Below, in pieces: positions 18,462 to 27,298 of a DNA stretch of 63,186 bases (position 1 is its first letter; every line of letters begins with the position of its first letter). Position numbers and translations under genes: made by a program. Below the pieces are notes generated by a model, which saw only the letters and a list, made by a program, of their open reading frames with translations, made no database searches and had not been told where the DNA came from. The DNA is taken from positions 1-63,186 of the forward strand of contig JAEINK010000026.1 of assembly GCA_016342585.1 (NCBI GenBank), in the 5' to 3' direction. The stretch is from Spirochaetales bacterium (GTDB taxonomy: Bacteria; Spirochaetota; Spirochaetia; UBA9216).

Positions 18462-20246
18462 TCAGACTGTGAAATACTGAAGTTCCTGTTTTATCATTCC
18501 TGCCGAATCTTTAGATTCCTTTGAGGAGTCCTTGATTAATAACATGGATTTATTGATCTCTTCGACGGCCAGGTTCAGCTCGCCGATACCCCCCAAAATT
18601 GAATGGGATAGCTCTTTGACACTATTCATGGACCTGTTCACCAGCTCCGACCCTGTATTCATTTCACCCGATGCTGACTGAATCTGATTTGTGATCTCTG
18701 AAAGTTCTGTCACGGCGCCGATGATCTCCCCCGTACCTGCAGAGAGCTCAAGCATGGTCGAGTTTATCTCCCTGAAGGTACTGGTAAATCCGGAAACCTC
18801 CTCCTGAACCTTCCCGAAGGAGAGCTGGTTTTCACTGCTGATTTTTTTTGCTTCAAGGATGATACCCGTAATTTGATTTAAGGTTTCATCAATTTTATGT
18901 GCATTCATACTGGTGTCTTCGGCTAACTTCCGTATTTCTGAAGCAACTACAGCAAAGCCTTTTCCCGCATCGCCCGCATGGGCTGCTTCTATGGCTGCAT
19001 TCATGGCCAGGAGGTTTGTCTGTGAGGCTATGTTGTTAATCACATCGGTGATGGAGGCCATATTATTTGAAAGATCAAAAACCTGATTCACCACTTTTCC
19101 GGTGGTATTCATATTCTTCTTTGTCGATTCGAGGGTTTCTGTTAATATTTTGATCTGAGCATTCCTATCCTGACTGATCCTTGATATGTTTTTAATAGAT
19201 GCCGCCATCTCCTCTACCGAAGCGGAGGACTGGCTCACGGCACTTGACTGGTTACTGATCTGTACCGATGAAGAACCAATGTTGGCCGTAATTTGGTTTA
19301 CGGCAGTTACCGCTTCGGATATGACATTATCCTGATTTTCCAGCTGCTTTGTCATATGGCCCATATTGGCATCCATCTCATTGGCGGCAGAGGAGACCTC
19401 CTCTGTCACCGCGGTAAGAGAATCGTTCATAGTGAATGTATGATTCACCGACTGGGATACGTTTTCGATCAGTCCCCCCAGCCTGTTGAAGCTGGAATGG
19501 AAAGCCGATGCCAGGGTTCCAAATTCATCCTGGAGATTAATTTCGTTGGAGACCCTTAATATTCCCTTTTCCAGATTTTTTGAATACCCATTGATGAAAT
19601 TTATACCTCTCTGAAAACGTCTTAAAATATAGAAGGCGATAAGAATTCCAATAACAACGGCTGTGATACCGGCTATTAATGCCATGGCGTTAAGTTTTGT
19701 GTTCGTAGCCTCTATCTGATCAAAACCAACCATAAGTTCGGTTGTGTGCTCTTCAACGAGAATATTTAATTGATTTGAGATCCTTTTAGCGGCAGGATCA
19801 AATTTTTCCATCATTAAGTTTCCTGCGTTCGTACCCTCATCAATGTATGCTCTGGCCATGATTCTCCCCGACTGATAAAACTCATCAAGGTTGGTTTTAA
19901 GGCTGTCCAGAGTCTTTTGTGTTTCAGGTTCATCCTGATGAGATACCAATAGATGATCGATAATCTCAATCGATTCTTTATAATACTTTTCAGCATAGAC
20001 AAATCCTTCATCATAGCCAAAATCCGCGCGTGTGGCTGAAATATTCGTCAACCATTGCTGAATATATATGACATTCCGATCCAGAGTCAGGTAACTGAGG
20101 GTTTGAGGGAGAACTTCCGTACTGACAGTGTGTACTTGTTTATCCGAATACCTGCTCCCGTTTATGGCAAATCCTGATAAGAGCAGGATAATGATTACAA
20201 TCAGTGTATAAGACAGAATCAATCCCTTTTTTAACGACAAATTCAT
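18462..20246 (-). CDS. Methyl-accepting chemotaxis protein
   Basis: The 594-residue receptor has an N-terminal helix (about 9-28), an extracytoplasmic mostly helical sensor of about 155 residues resembling four-helix-bundle domains, a second helix (about 186-208), a HAMP-like linker, and the signalling hairpin with tip [20 protein letters not shown] followed by [17 protein letters not shown]. It should signal through CheA/CheW, which are not encoded here. The ligand is unknown. AAGGA precedes ATG 20246. Confidence 0.93.
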   Translation of the reverse strand: MNLSLKKGLILSYTLIVIIILLLSGFAINGSRYSDKQVHTVSTEVLPQTLSYLTLDRNVIYIQQWLTNISATRADFGYDEGFVYAEKYYKESIEIIDHLLVSHQDEPETQKTLDSLKTNLDEFYQSGRIMARAYIDEGTNAGNLMMEKFDPAAKRISNQLNILVEEHTTELMVGFDQIEATNTKLNAMALIAGITAVVIGILIAFYILRRFQRGINFINGYSKNLEKGILRVSNEINLQDEFGTLASAFHSSFNRLGGLIENVSQSVNHTFTMNDSLTAVTEEVSSAANEMDANMGHMTKQLENQDNVISEAVTAVNQITANIGSSSVQISNQSSAVSQSSASVEEMAASIKNISRISQDRNAQIKILTETLESTKKNMNTTGKVVNQVFDLSNNMASITDVINNIASQTNLLAMNAAIEAAHAGDAGKGFAVVASEIRKLAEDTSMNAHKIDETLNQITGIILEAKKISSENQLSFGKVQEEVSGFTSTFREINSTMLELSAGTGEIIGAVTELSEITNQIQSASGEMNTGSELVNRSMNSVKELSHSILGGIGELNLAVEEINKSMLLIKDSSKESKDSAGMIKQELQYFTV

Positions 20247-20275
20247 TTTTAATCCTTGGCATATAATATGGATAA

Positions 20276-20304
20276 ATTATATTAGGCTGAGCTTTCAGAT
20301 GCAA
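20276..20304 (-). promoter_or_regulatory. Candidate promoter of the chemoreceptor gene
   Basis: On the minus strand TTGCAT (20299-20304), 17 bases, then consensus TATAAT (20276-20281). It lies about 30 bases before the start codon. Confidence 0.45.
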
Positions 20305-20361
20305 ATAGAACAGGTATATTTATGTGATTTTCGGGTGAGATATGTATCCATGAGGAATAAC

Positions 20362-20390
20362 TTGTATCCCGGAGCGATTGGCGGTATTCT
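20362..20390 (+). promoter_or_regulatory. Candidate promoter of the racemase fusion gene
   Basis: TTGTAT (20362-20367), 17 bases, TATTCT (20385-20390). The predicted start near 20397 leaves a 40-base leader that contains GAGGGG before ATG 20437. Confidence 0.45.
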
Positions 20391-20436
20391 AAACTACCGG
20401 TTCCTTGAATATAGAAACTATGAGGGGTGATTATTT

Positions 20437-22089
20437 ATGAAAAAAATCGGACTTCTGGGGGGAATGAGCTGGGAAAGTACTGAAAGCTATTACCGCCTTA
20501 TAAATTTAGGCATAAAAAAGGCGATCGGCGGCCTTCATTCGGCTGAAATCATTCTATACAGTGTGGATTTTGATCCTATAGAGAAGCTCCAGAAATCGGG
20601 CGATTGGGATAAGACAGCCCTCCTGCTGACAAAGGGGGCCCGGAGTCTCGAATCTGCCGGAGCAGACTTTATATTAATTTGTACGAATACCATGCATAAG
20701 GTTGCTCCCCAAATTGAGGCGGCTGTCGGTATTCCCCTCATCCATATAGCCGATGCCACCGCCGAAGAATTGGTTATAGACGGTATACATAAAGTGGGCT
20801 TGTTAGGCACAGCCTTTACAATGGATGAGGAGTTTTACAAGGGGAGACTGAAAGATAAATTTGGTCTGAATGTTATTGTACCTGATGCCGCCGATAGAAG
20901 GATCGTCCATGAGACTATCTATAATGAACTTTGTCTTGGAGAGATAAAGGACACTTCAAAAAATGAGTTCTTACGGATTGTTAAAAATCTGGCCGCTGAC
21001 GGAGCCGAAGCGGTAATTCTGGGTTGTACCGAAATTGGAACCCTCATCAAGCAAGAGGATACTTCGATTAAACTTTACGATACAACCGCTGTTCATGCCC
21101 GGTCGGCTGTCCGGGCCGCACTGGCTTCCGGCAACTCCGGGGCCATGTCTCGAATCAGTCCTGAAATAAGAGCATTCCCCGAGAAAGAAGTTCCTCTTGA
21201 ATTGCTTCTTTTGGGTGATCCTGATCGAAAGATGGTTCAAAAATATATGAAAACTTCCATTTATTTCGGAGCTTTTATCCAGGACGAGGTTGTTGGGATT
21301 ATAGCTCTTAATGAGAAAAGAAATTCTGAAATAGAGATAGAAAACCTGTCGGTACTGCCTTATTATCAAAAGAAAAAGATCGGCAGGGCCCTTATGGAAT
21401 ACTCGATAGATTATTCAAAAGGAAAGGGGTATAAAAAAATATTGATAAAGACTGGTAACACCAGTGTTGGGCAGCTTGCCCTTTTTCAGAAGCTTGGGTT
21501 TGAGCTTTCCGGAATCAATCAAAATCACTTCATTCAAAACTATTCCGGACCAATTTATGAGAATCATTTTGAGTGCCGGCACCAGGTTGTGCTGGAATAC
21601 CGTATTTTTTCGGAAGAAGAGGTTGAAGATGAGATCCGGAAATTCTGGAAGGCATTCATCGAGAAAAATGAAGAGCACAGAGATTCTTCCTATGAAGTCT
21701 GGAGTTTTGGTCTGGGCGAGTATCAGGCGAACTCTCTCCTGGGTCTTGTCAGAACCGGGGTGAAAACCGGTACATCTTCGGCATTGGAGATGTATGAAGA
21801 GGGTGAGAAAATACCGGAATCAGGAGATCTTTCAATTGTAACTTTCGGGAATGGTATGCCCGCCTGTATAATCCGGACAGAGGATGTAAAAACACTTCCC
21901 TTCGAAGAGATAAGCCGTGCTGACGCCGCCCTTGAAGGGGAAGGGGATTGTTCTCTTGAATACTGGCGGGAGGTTCATCATTATTTTTTCAGGCTGGAAT
22001 ATAAAGGCTCTGGTCTGGAATTTACAGAGAGAAGCCCTGTCATCTTTGAACGATTTAAAGTGATTTTTGACCGGAATGAACTAGAATAA
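20437..22089 (+). CDS. Aspartate/glutamate-type racemase - GNAT acetyltransferase - ASCH domain fusion
   Basis: The 550-residue protein joins three domains. Residues 1-230 are a YgeA-like amino acid racemase with GLLGGMSWEST and both catalytic cysteines, C82 (ICTNTMHK) and C197 (GCTEIGTL). Residues about 247-375 are a GNAT domain with acetyl-CoA motif VLPYYQKKKIGRALM (306-320) and LFQKLGFELSG. Residues about 420-550 are an ASCH domain with LGLVRTGVKTGTSSA and a beta core ending in FERFKVI. Each part looks intact. Racemases of this family interconvert free L- and D-amino acids; a linked N-acetyltransferase could trap or detoxify the D product; the ASCH role (RNA/nucleoside-linked) is unclear. 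No frameshift is involved. It stands alone between the chemoreceptor and the lacI-type gene. Confidence 0.88.
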   Translation: MKKIGLLGGMSWESTESYYRLINLGIKKAIGGLHSAEIILYSVDFDPIEKLQKSGDWDKTALLLTKGARSLESAGADFILICTNTMHKVAPQIEAAVGIPLIHIADATAEELVIDGIHKVGLLGTAFTMDEEFYKGRLKDKFGLNVIVPDAADRRIVHETIYNELCLGEIKDTSKNEFLRIVKNLAADGAEAVILGCTEIGTLIKQEDTSIKLYDTTAVHARSAVRAALASGNSGAMSRISPEIRAFPEKEVPLELLLLGDPDRKMVQKYMKTSIYFGAFIQDEVVGIIALNEKRNSEIEIENLSVLPYYQKKKIGRALMEYSIDYSKGKGYKKILIKTGNTSVGQLALFQKLGFELSGINQNHFIQNYSGPIYENHFECRHQVVLEYRIFSEEEVEDEIRKFWKAFIEKNEEHRDSSYEVWSFGLGEYQANSLLGLVRTGVKTGTSSALEMYEEGEKIPESGDLSIVTFGNGMPACIIRTEDVKTLPFEEISRADAALEGEGDCSLEYWREVHHYFFRLEYKGSGLEFTERSPVIFERFKVIFDRNELE

Positions 22090-22173
22090 GTGTTAACTAT
22101 TATTTTCTTACAATCCAGAATACTACTGAAAATATAAATGATAAGATTTTGGTGTATACTGAAAAACTTTTTC

Positions 22174-22202
22174 TTGACAGAATAATTATATGATTATATC
22201 AT
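22174..22202 (+). promoter_or_regulatory. Promoter of the lacI-type regulator
   Basis: TTGACA (22174-22179), 17 bases, TATCAT (22197-22202). The expected start near 22209 falls at the left edge of the operator and only about 16 bases before ATG 22225, with no clear Shine-Dalgarno in between. Confidence 0.7.
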
Positions 22203-22209
22203 GAATTAT

Positions 22210-22223
22210 TGAAAGCGTATTCA
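22210..22223. promoter_or_regulatory. LacI-family operator 1
   Basis: TGAAAGCGTATTCA has the outline TGAA..CG..TTCA typical of LacI-family sites with a central CG. The identical 14-mer recurs at 23239-23252, before the GH32 gene. It overlaps the predicted transcription start, so bound repressor should block its own gene. Confidence 0.75.
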
Positions 22224-22224
22224 T

Positions 22225-23217
22225 ATGAAAACAATGAAAGATATTGCCAGACTGGCCGGAGTTTCACAATCAACAGTCTCAAGAGTCTTAAGCGGGAGTG
22301 CTGGAGTATCTCCTGCCAGGAAAGCCAAAGTCATGGAATGGGTCCGAAAATTAGATTTTGAACCTAATTTCTCTGCCCAGACCCTTGCTGCAAAAAGATC
22401 TCTGCTGATTGGTGTTGTTGTTCCGGATCTGATGAATCCGTATTTTGCGGAAATTCTCGCCCATATTGAGAAACATGCAGCCAGAAATGGTTATAACGTT
22501 ATTATTTCCAACTCTGCTGGAGATCAGAAACGTGAGAGGGAGATTATAAAGTCTCTTAAGGCCAGACAGGTTGATGGAATTCTTATCGGTCTATCTTCTC
22601 CTGAAGCGCCCTTGCTTGAGGAACTGAAAGAACAGAAAGTTCGGACCGTTATTTTTTCCCAGGAGTACGACGGAATAGATTGTGTGGGAGTCTCCCATAA
22701 GAAAGGCGGGGCTTTGGTTGCCAAGCATTTCCTGGCCGAAGGAATTGAACGGTTTGCATTTTTTGGCCCTGCCAAGGATGATAAATACCTGGGATTCAGG
22801 GAGACTCTGATAGGTGCTGGTATTCAGAAGGATAAAATTGAGGTGATTGGCAATGAGGACTGGTGGTTGACCATGCTCGACAGAGGTTTAAAAAGTGCTA
22901 TTGAGTATCTATCCTCAGTTAACACGGATTTAAAACTCGGCGTATTCTCTGTTAATGATCCCTTTGCTCTGGGTATAGTTCATGCCGCACAGGAGTTAAA
23001 TCTTAAAGTACCGGAAGAAGTGGCGGTTGTAGGATTCGATGATACATTTGTTTGTTTGAATGTTCGTCCTACCTTGTCATCCGTTTCTCAACCTATTGAA
23101 GAGATTGGCCGGTTGGCCGTGGAGATGCTTCTGAAAAGAATTGATGAATCAGAGTCGAACAGCAAGGAGAATCATATTCTTCTGGAACCAAAATTAATCA
23201 GAAGAGAAACTTCATGA
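22225..23217 (+). CDS. LacI family transcriptional regulator
   Basis: The 330-residue protein has the LacI helix-turn-helix (MKDIARLAGVSQSTVSRVLSG) and hinge, followed by a periplasmic-binding-protein-like sensor (VVVPDLMNPYFAEIL to EVAVVGFDDTFVCLNVRPTLSSV). It should repress the adjacent GH32/ABC genes until a fructoside or sugar product binds. ATG 22225 and ATG 22234 are both possible starts; neither has a good ribosome site. Two copies of a 14-base operator flank the gene. Confidence 0.93.
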   Translation: MKTMKDIARLAGVSQSTVSRVLSGSAGVSPARKAKVMEWVRKLDFEPNFSAQTLAAKRSLLIGVVVPDLMNPYFAEILAHIEKHAARNGYNVIISNSAGDQKREREIIKSLKARQVDGILIGLSSPEAPLLEELKEQKVRTVIFSQEYDGIDCVGVSHKKGGALVAKHFLAEGIERFAFFGPAKDDKYLGFRETLIGAGIQKDKIEVIGNEDWWLTMLDRGLKSAIEYLSSVNTDLKLGVFSVNDPFALGIVHAAQELNLKVPEEVAVVGFDDTFVCLNVRPTLSSVSQPIEEIGRLAVEMLLKRIDESESNSKENHILLEPKLIRRETS

Positions 23218-23238
23218 TAAAATTATTTTACTTTAAAA

Positions 23239-23252
23239 TGAAAGCGTATTCA
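23239..23252. promoter_or_regulatory. LacI-family operator 2
   Basis: An exact second copy of TGAAAGCGTATTCA, 18 bases before the GH32 start. TAAAAT at 23234-23239 could be a weak -10 that the operator would overlap. Confidence 0.72.
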
Positions 23253-23269
23253 AATATTCAGAATAGAAG

Positions 23270-24748
23270 ATGGAGCAAATGAGCTATAAAGAATTACTGA
23301 GACCACAAATCCATTTTTCCCCTAAACAAAACTGGATGAACGATCCAAATGGGTGTGTTTTTTACAAGGGGGTTTATCATCTCTATTTTCAGCATCATCC
23401 CCATGATAATGAGTGGGGGCCTATGCATTGGGGGCATGCAGAAAGTGCGGATCTAATTCACTGGGAGGAGAAGGATATAGCCCTTTATCCCAGTAAGAAA
23501 TTGGGTATGGCATTCTCAGGCTCCGCCGTGGTTGACGATGATAATCTTTCAGGATTTTTCCCGGAAGGTGAGGGGTTGCTTGCCTATTATACAAATCACC
23601 TTGAACAGGAGGATGGAATACCTGGTCTTCAGCAGCAGAGTCTTGCCTGGAGCTCAAATGAAGGTTTGACCTGGAATGAGTATGAGAATAATCCAATAAT
23701 AAAAAATCCTGGGTTAGTAGATTTTCGTGATCCCAAAGTCTTCTATCATGAATTATCGAAGCGTTGGATAATGGTCCTGTCCGGAGGTTACTCGGTTTTA
23801 TTTTACTCCTCAGATGATCTTCTTTTGTGGGAAAAATCCGGAGAAATTAATATTGGTAATAGTTTTGGGGTTGTTGAATGTCCTGATCTTTTTCCAGTAA
23901 AAACTGAATCCGGCAGGCTCGTTTGGCTTCTTACAGTAAGCTTTCTTTCAACTATGTCGCCCGACCTTCCAACCGTACGATATTTCCCGGGCGATTTCAA
24001 CGGAACCACCTTTACTCCTTTTTCAGGTATTAAGGAAGGTCTTGTGTCAGATTATGGAAGGGACTTTTATGCGGCCCAGTCATGGTCAGGCATACCACAA
24101 GCTGATGGACGGAAAATCTGGATTGGCTGGTGTAACCATTGGGAATATTCAAATCAAATTCCTACTCAGCCATGGAGGGGGGTCATGAGCATTCCCCGGG
24201 AATTATTCCTTGATGAGAATGAAGTTATTCCAGTGCTGAAACAGCTTCCTGTTGAAGAATTTAAAGCTCTCAGGAAAAGTACGGAGAGTATCAGGGACAT
24301 AAATGATGACGGTTTTGTATTGCCTTTGGACCCGGATTTATCTCATGAATTTATTATCAAAGTTCAAAAGCCTGCTGAATGTGATTTTATTATCTTTTTC
24401 AACTACTTAAAGAAGGAAAAGTGGAAATTGGAATGGCATAGCAAAGAGGCTCTTTTAGAGCTGGATCGAAGCAGTCTTGTCTCTTCGGGATTTAACAATT
24501 TATTTATAAAAACTTCCGTTGTTGAAGTAACGGATTTAAAGGAAGGGCCGTCGAATCAGGAACTTGATCTCAGGATTATTCTTGATCGCTCAATCGTTGA
24601 GATTTTTATCCTGGGAGGAAAGTTTGTGATGACAAGTCAAATATTTCCATCTTATCCTCTTGTCTCGTTGACTGTTTCGACTGTCTGCGGTGGCAGAATA
24701 AGGGAGTTTATTCATCATACTTTGGATTCGATATGGCTTGATAAATAA
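23270..24748 (+). CDS. Glycoside hydrolase family 32 (sucrose-6-phosphate hydrolase / beta-fructosidase)
   Basis: The 492-residue enzyme hydrolyses beta-fructosides such as sucrose or fructo-oligosaccharides. The nucleophile Asp is in WMNDPNG (about residue 24), the transition-state RDP motif in DFRDPKVF, and the acid/base Glu in VVECPDLF. The C-terminal beta-sandwich with LDRSIVEIFI is intact. There is no signal peptide, so it acts in the cytoplasm on substrate brought in by the importer encoded downstream. Since import is by ABC rather than PTS, unphosphorylated substrate is more likely. Starts at 23270 or 23279 are both possible. It is flanked by a LacI operator upstream and a hairpin downstream. 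Confidence 0.93.
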   Translation: MEQMSYKELLRPQIHFSPKQNWMNDPNGCVFYKGVYHLYFQHHPHDNEWGPMHWGHAESADLIHWEEKDIALYPSKKLGMAFSGSAVVDDDNLSGFFPEGEGLLAYYTNHLEQEDGIPGLQQQSLAWSSNEGLTWNEYENNPIIKNPGLVDFRDPKVFYHELSKRWIMVLSGGYSVLFYSSDDLLLWEKSGEINIGNSFGVVECPDLFPVKTESGRLVWLLTVSFLSTMSPDLPTVRYFPGDFNGTTFTPFSGIKEGLVSDYGRDFYAAQSWSGIPQADGRKIWIGWCNHWEYSNQIPTQPWRGVMSIPRELFLDENEVIPVLKQLPVEEFKALRKSTESIRDINDDGFVLPLDPDLSHEFIIKVQKPAECDFIIFFNYLKKEKWKLEWHSKEALLELDRSSLVSSGFNNLFIKTSVVEVTDLKEGPSNQELDLRIILDRSIVEIFILGGKFVMTSQIFPSYPLVSLTVSTVCGGRIREFIHHTLDSIWLDK

Positions 24749-24754
24749 ATTTAT

Positions 24755-24775
24755 GGTGCTCCGCACGGAGTTACC
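24755..24775 (+). promoter_or_regulatory. Intercistronic hairpin before the binding-protein gene
   Basis: GGT.CTCC (from 24755) pairs with GGAG..ACC (to 24775) around a GCAC loop. There is no T tract. It lies between the GH32 stop and the binding-protein ribosome site and could trim or stabilise the downstream mRNA. Confidence 0.45.
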
Positions 24776-24803
24776 TTAAAATAAAAAGAAAAGGAGGCGC
24801 ATT

Positions 24804-26093
24804 ATGTTAAAGCGTCTGGCATTATTGGGGTTATGTTTTGTATTTATGGCAAGTTTTGTATTTGCCGGAGGTAATCAGGAGGCTCCCGTATCTGAAGGTC
24901 CTTCACCTTTAAGTCTCTGGTATCATGGAGCTGGAAATGAGGTTGAGAGGAGTATTCTCCTTGATGTTATCAATGGCTTCAATTCTTCTCAGAGTGATTA
25001 TGTTATTGTTTTGGAAGAATTCCCCCAGGAATCCTACAATGATTCAGTAACAGCAGCAGCTCTTTCGGGCGACCTTCCTGATATTATTGATGTTGATGGA
25101 CCCATAATGCCCAACTGGGCATGGTCAGGATATATGGCGCCTCTGGGATTATCCGAAAACTCTTTAAAGGATTTTCTTCCCGGTGCTATTGGAGAATGGG
25201 ATGGAGAAGTATATTCGGTCGGATTATGGGACGCGGCCTGTGCTGTTTATGCGAGAAAATCGGTTTTAGATAAGTATGGAATACGGATTCCATCCCTTTC
25301 TAATCCGTGGACCCTGAATGAATTTAACTCCATTCTTGAAAAATTAGATGCCTCCGGTGAATTCGAATACGCTTTTGATCCCGGTATGGCCTGGACCGGA
25401 GAATGGTATCCCTACGCTTTCTCCCCCTTTCTCCAAAGTTTTGGAGGAGATATGATCGACAGATCTGACTACAGTACCGCCGAAGGTTTCCTCAATGGTG
25501 AGGCCGCAGTTGCGTTTGGACAGTGGTGGCAGGATCTTTTTACAAAGGGATATGCACCTGGAACTTCACAGGACCCGGCAGACAGAGATACCGGATTCAT
25601 CGAAGGCCGCTATGCCCTTCAGTGGAATGGTAACTGGGCCGCTCCGGGGGTTCTTGATGCTGTTGGTGATGATTTACTCTTCCTTCCTGCTCCCGATTTT
25701 GGGAAAGGACCGAAGATTGGTGCCGCCTCCTGGCAGTTTGGTATTGCCAAAACCAGTGAGAAAAAAGATGGAGCACGTGCATTTATACAGTATGCAATTC
25801 AGGACAATTACCTTACAGCTTTTTCCGATGGTATCGGAAATATACCTGCAACGTCAGCTGCGACCAGGGAATCCAAGTATTATTCTCCGGGGGCACCAAT
25901 GGAAGTATTTTTTGAGTTAAGTACTCAGCAGGCGTTAATCAGACCTCCAACACCCGGTTATGTTGTTATGGCTAAGGTCTTTGAGAAAACATTAGCAGAT
26001 ATTTCCAATGGTGCTGAAGTTCAGGATGCTTTAGATGCAGCAGTTGATGAGATTAATTTAGATATCGAAAACAACAATGGTTACGGATTTTAG
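24804..26093 (+). CDS. ABC sugar importer, extracellular solute-binding protein
   Basis: This 429-residue family 1 binding protein has a signal peptide (residues 1-21, ending FVFAGG) and mature start GGNQEAPVS. LSGDLPDIIDVDGPIMPNWAWSGY and the tryptophan-rich VAFGQWW, LQWNGNW segments are typical of oligosaccharide binders. AGGAGG precedes ATG 24804. It belongs with the GH32 enzyme and the two permeases that follow, so a fructo-oligosaccharide or sucrose ligand is inferred. A long stem-loop follows its stop. Confidence 0.92.
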   Translation: MLKRLALLGLCFVFMASFVFAGGNQEAPVSEGPSPLSLWYHGAGNEVERSILLDVINGFNSSQSDYVIVLEEFPQESYNDSVTAAALSGDLPDIIDVDGPIMPNWAWSGYMAPLGLSENSLKDFLPGAIGEWDGEVYSVGLWDAACAVYARKSVLDKYGIRIPSLSNPWTLNEFNSILEKLDASGEFEYAFDPGMAWTGEWYPYAFSPFLQSFGGDMIDRSDYSTAEGFLNGEAAVAFGQWWQDLFTKGYAPGTSQDPADRDTGFIEGRYALQWNGNWAAPGVLDAVGDDLLFLPAPDFGKGPKIGAASWQFGIAKTSEKKDGARAFIQYAIQDNYLTAFSDGIGNIPATSAATRESKYYSPGAPMEVFFELSTQQALIRPPTPGYVVMAKVFEKTLADISNGAEVQDALDAAVDEINLDIENNNGYGF

Positions 26094-26110
26094 AAGATCC
26101 TGAACTGAAA

Positions 26111-26165
26111 ACCATTAATAGGGACCGGGAAAGGGGAGTCTCCGTTTTCTCAGGTTCCTGATGGT
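26111..26165 (+). promoter_or_regulatory. Long stem-loop after the binding-protein gene
   Basis: ACCAT (26111-26115) pairs with ATGGT (26161-26165), with GGGACC (26121-26126) against GGTTCC (26153-26158) and an inner GGAG/CTCC stem, allowing G-U pairs. ACCAT recurs at 26171-26175 and 26182-26186 on either side of the permease ribosome site, so the ATGGT arm could alternatively pair across it. It lies between binding-protein and permease genes, where differential expression is usual. Confidence 0.5.
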
Positions 26166-26186
26166 GGACAACCATGGAGGAACCAT

Positions 26187-27296
26187 ATGTCCAGTACTAA
26201 ATCCCAGGGAAAGTCGTCCCTGTCTCGAATGAATAGAAGGGAAGCAGTGACAGGGTGGCTTATGGCCGGTCCGGTTATTATCCTGATATTTATGTTTCTT
26301 ATTGTACCATTTTTAATGGCTTTCGGGCTCTCTTTTACCAATCAGCGCCTTGTTTCACCAAATCCCACAGAGTGGGTGGGGATGAGAAATTTTAAAAGGC
26401 TGATGACAGTTAAAACCCTTACTATGGATCCTCTGGTTGATGAGAAATCGGGAGCATTTCTCACTGATGAAACCGGTAATATTGCCTATCCTCGTTTGCG
26501 GGAGTTTACCAGAAATCCTGATTATCCGCAGTATACCGGGATGAGAGAACTTTTCTCATACAACAGAGGCGATAGTAAGATAATTGTCCTTGCAAGTGAT
26601 GTAATATTTCTTAAAGCGCTGTTAAATACCCTGAAATTTGTTTTTATCGTAGTTCCATGTCAAGGTGGTCTGGCTTTACTCCTTGCTCTACTTTTGAATA
26701 GGAAACTTAAAGGAATAAACTTGTTCAGAACACTCTTTTTTATGCCTGTTATTGTATCAATGGTTGTCGTCGCTTTACTCTGGAAATTTATTTATGACGG
26801 CCAAAATGGTCTCCTGAATACTCTGTTATCCGGTCTGACTTTCGGTTCATTTCAACCGGTGGATTGGATAGGAAAACCAGCAACAGCTTTACCCGCAATT
26901 ATTATCATGTCTATCTGGCAGGCGGTAGGCTTTCATATGGTTATCTGGCTGGCGGGTCTTCAAAATATTCCAATAGTTCGTTATGAGGCTTCAAGTATTG
27001 ATGGAGCCGGGATTTTTCAGCAGTTCAGGTATGTCACCTGGCCCGGTCTGCGTAATACTGCTGTATTTGTTTTTGTTGTAATAACCATGCAGGCCTTTGC
27101 CGTGTTTACACAGATAAATGCCATGACTAAAGGAGGTCCTCTGGATTCAACCCAGACTGTTATTTTTCAGGCGGTGGAACGAGGATATGGAAAACAGGAT
27201 ATTGCCGGAGGTTCTGCCATATCGGTTATCTTCTTTATGTTAGTTCTTATGGTCTCCATTTTGCAGAGGGTGCTTACCCGGGAAAAGGAAGGTTAA
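26187..27296 (+). CDS. ABC sugar importer permease, MalF type, with long periplasmic insert
   Basis: The 369-residue membrane subunit has helix 1 at about 27-51, five further helices after residue 150, and the EAA loop YEASSIDGAGIFQQFRYVTWPGL. Between helix 1 and helix 2 lie about 95 residues (roughly 52-145) instead of the usual 40 or so; the extra part is polar (LVDEKSGAFLTDETGNIAY, REFTRNPDYPQYTGM) and should face the periplasm, a location where MalF of E. coli also carries an extra domain that contacts its binding protein. GGAGG at 26176-26180 precedes ATG 26187. Confidence 0.92.
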   Translation: MSSTKSQGKSSLSRMNRREAVTGWLMAGPVIILIFMFLIVPFLMAFGLSFTNQRLVSPNPTEWVGMRNFKRLMTVKTLTMDPLVDEKSGAFLTDETGNIAYPRLREFTRNPDYPQYTGMRELFSYNRGDSKIIVLASDVIFLKALLNTLKFVFIVVPCQGGLALLLALLLNRKLKGINLFRTLFFMPVIVSMVVVALLWKFIYDGQNGLLNTLLSGLTFGSFQPVDWIGKPATALPAIIIMSIWQAVGFHMVIWLAGLQNIPIVRYEASSIDGAGIFQQFRYVTWPGLRNTAVFVFVVITMQAFAVFTQINAMTKGGPLDSTQTVIFQAVERGYGKQDIAGGSAISVIFFMLVLMVSILQRVLTREKEG

Positions 27297-27298
27297 AT

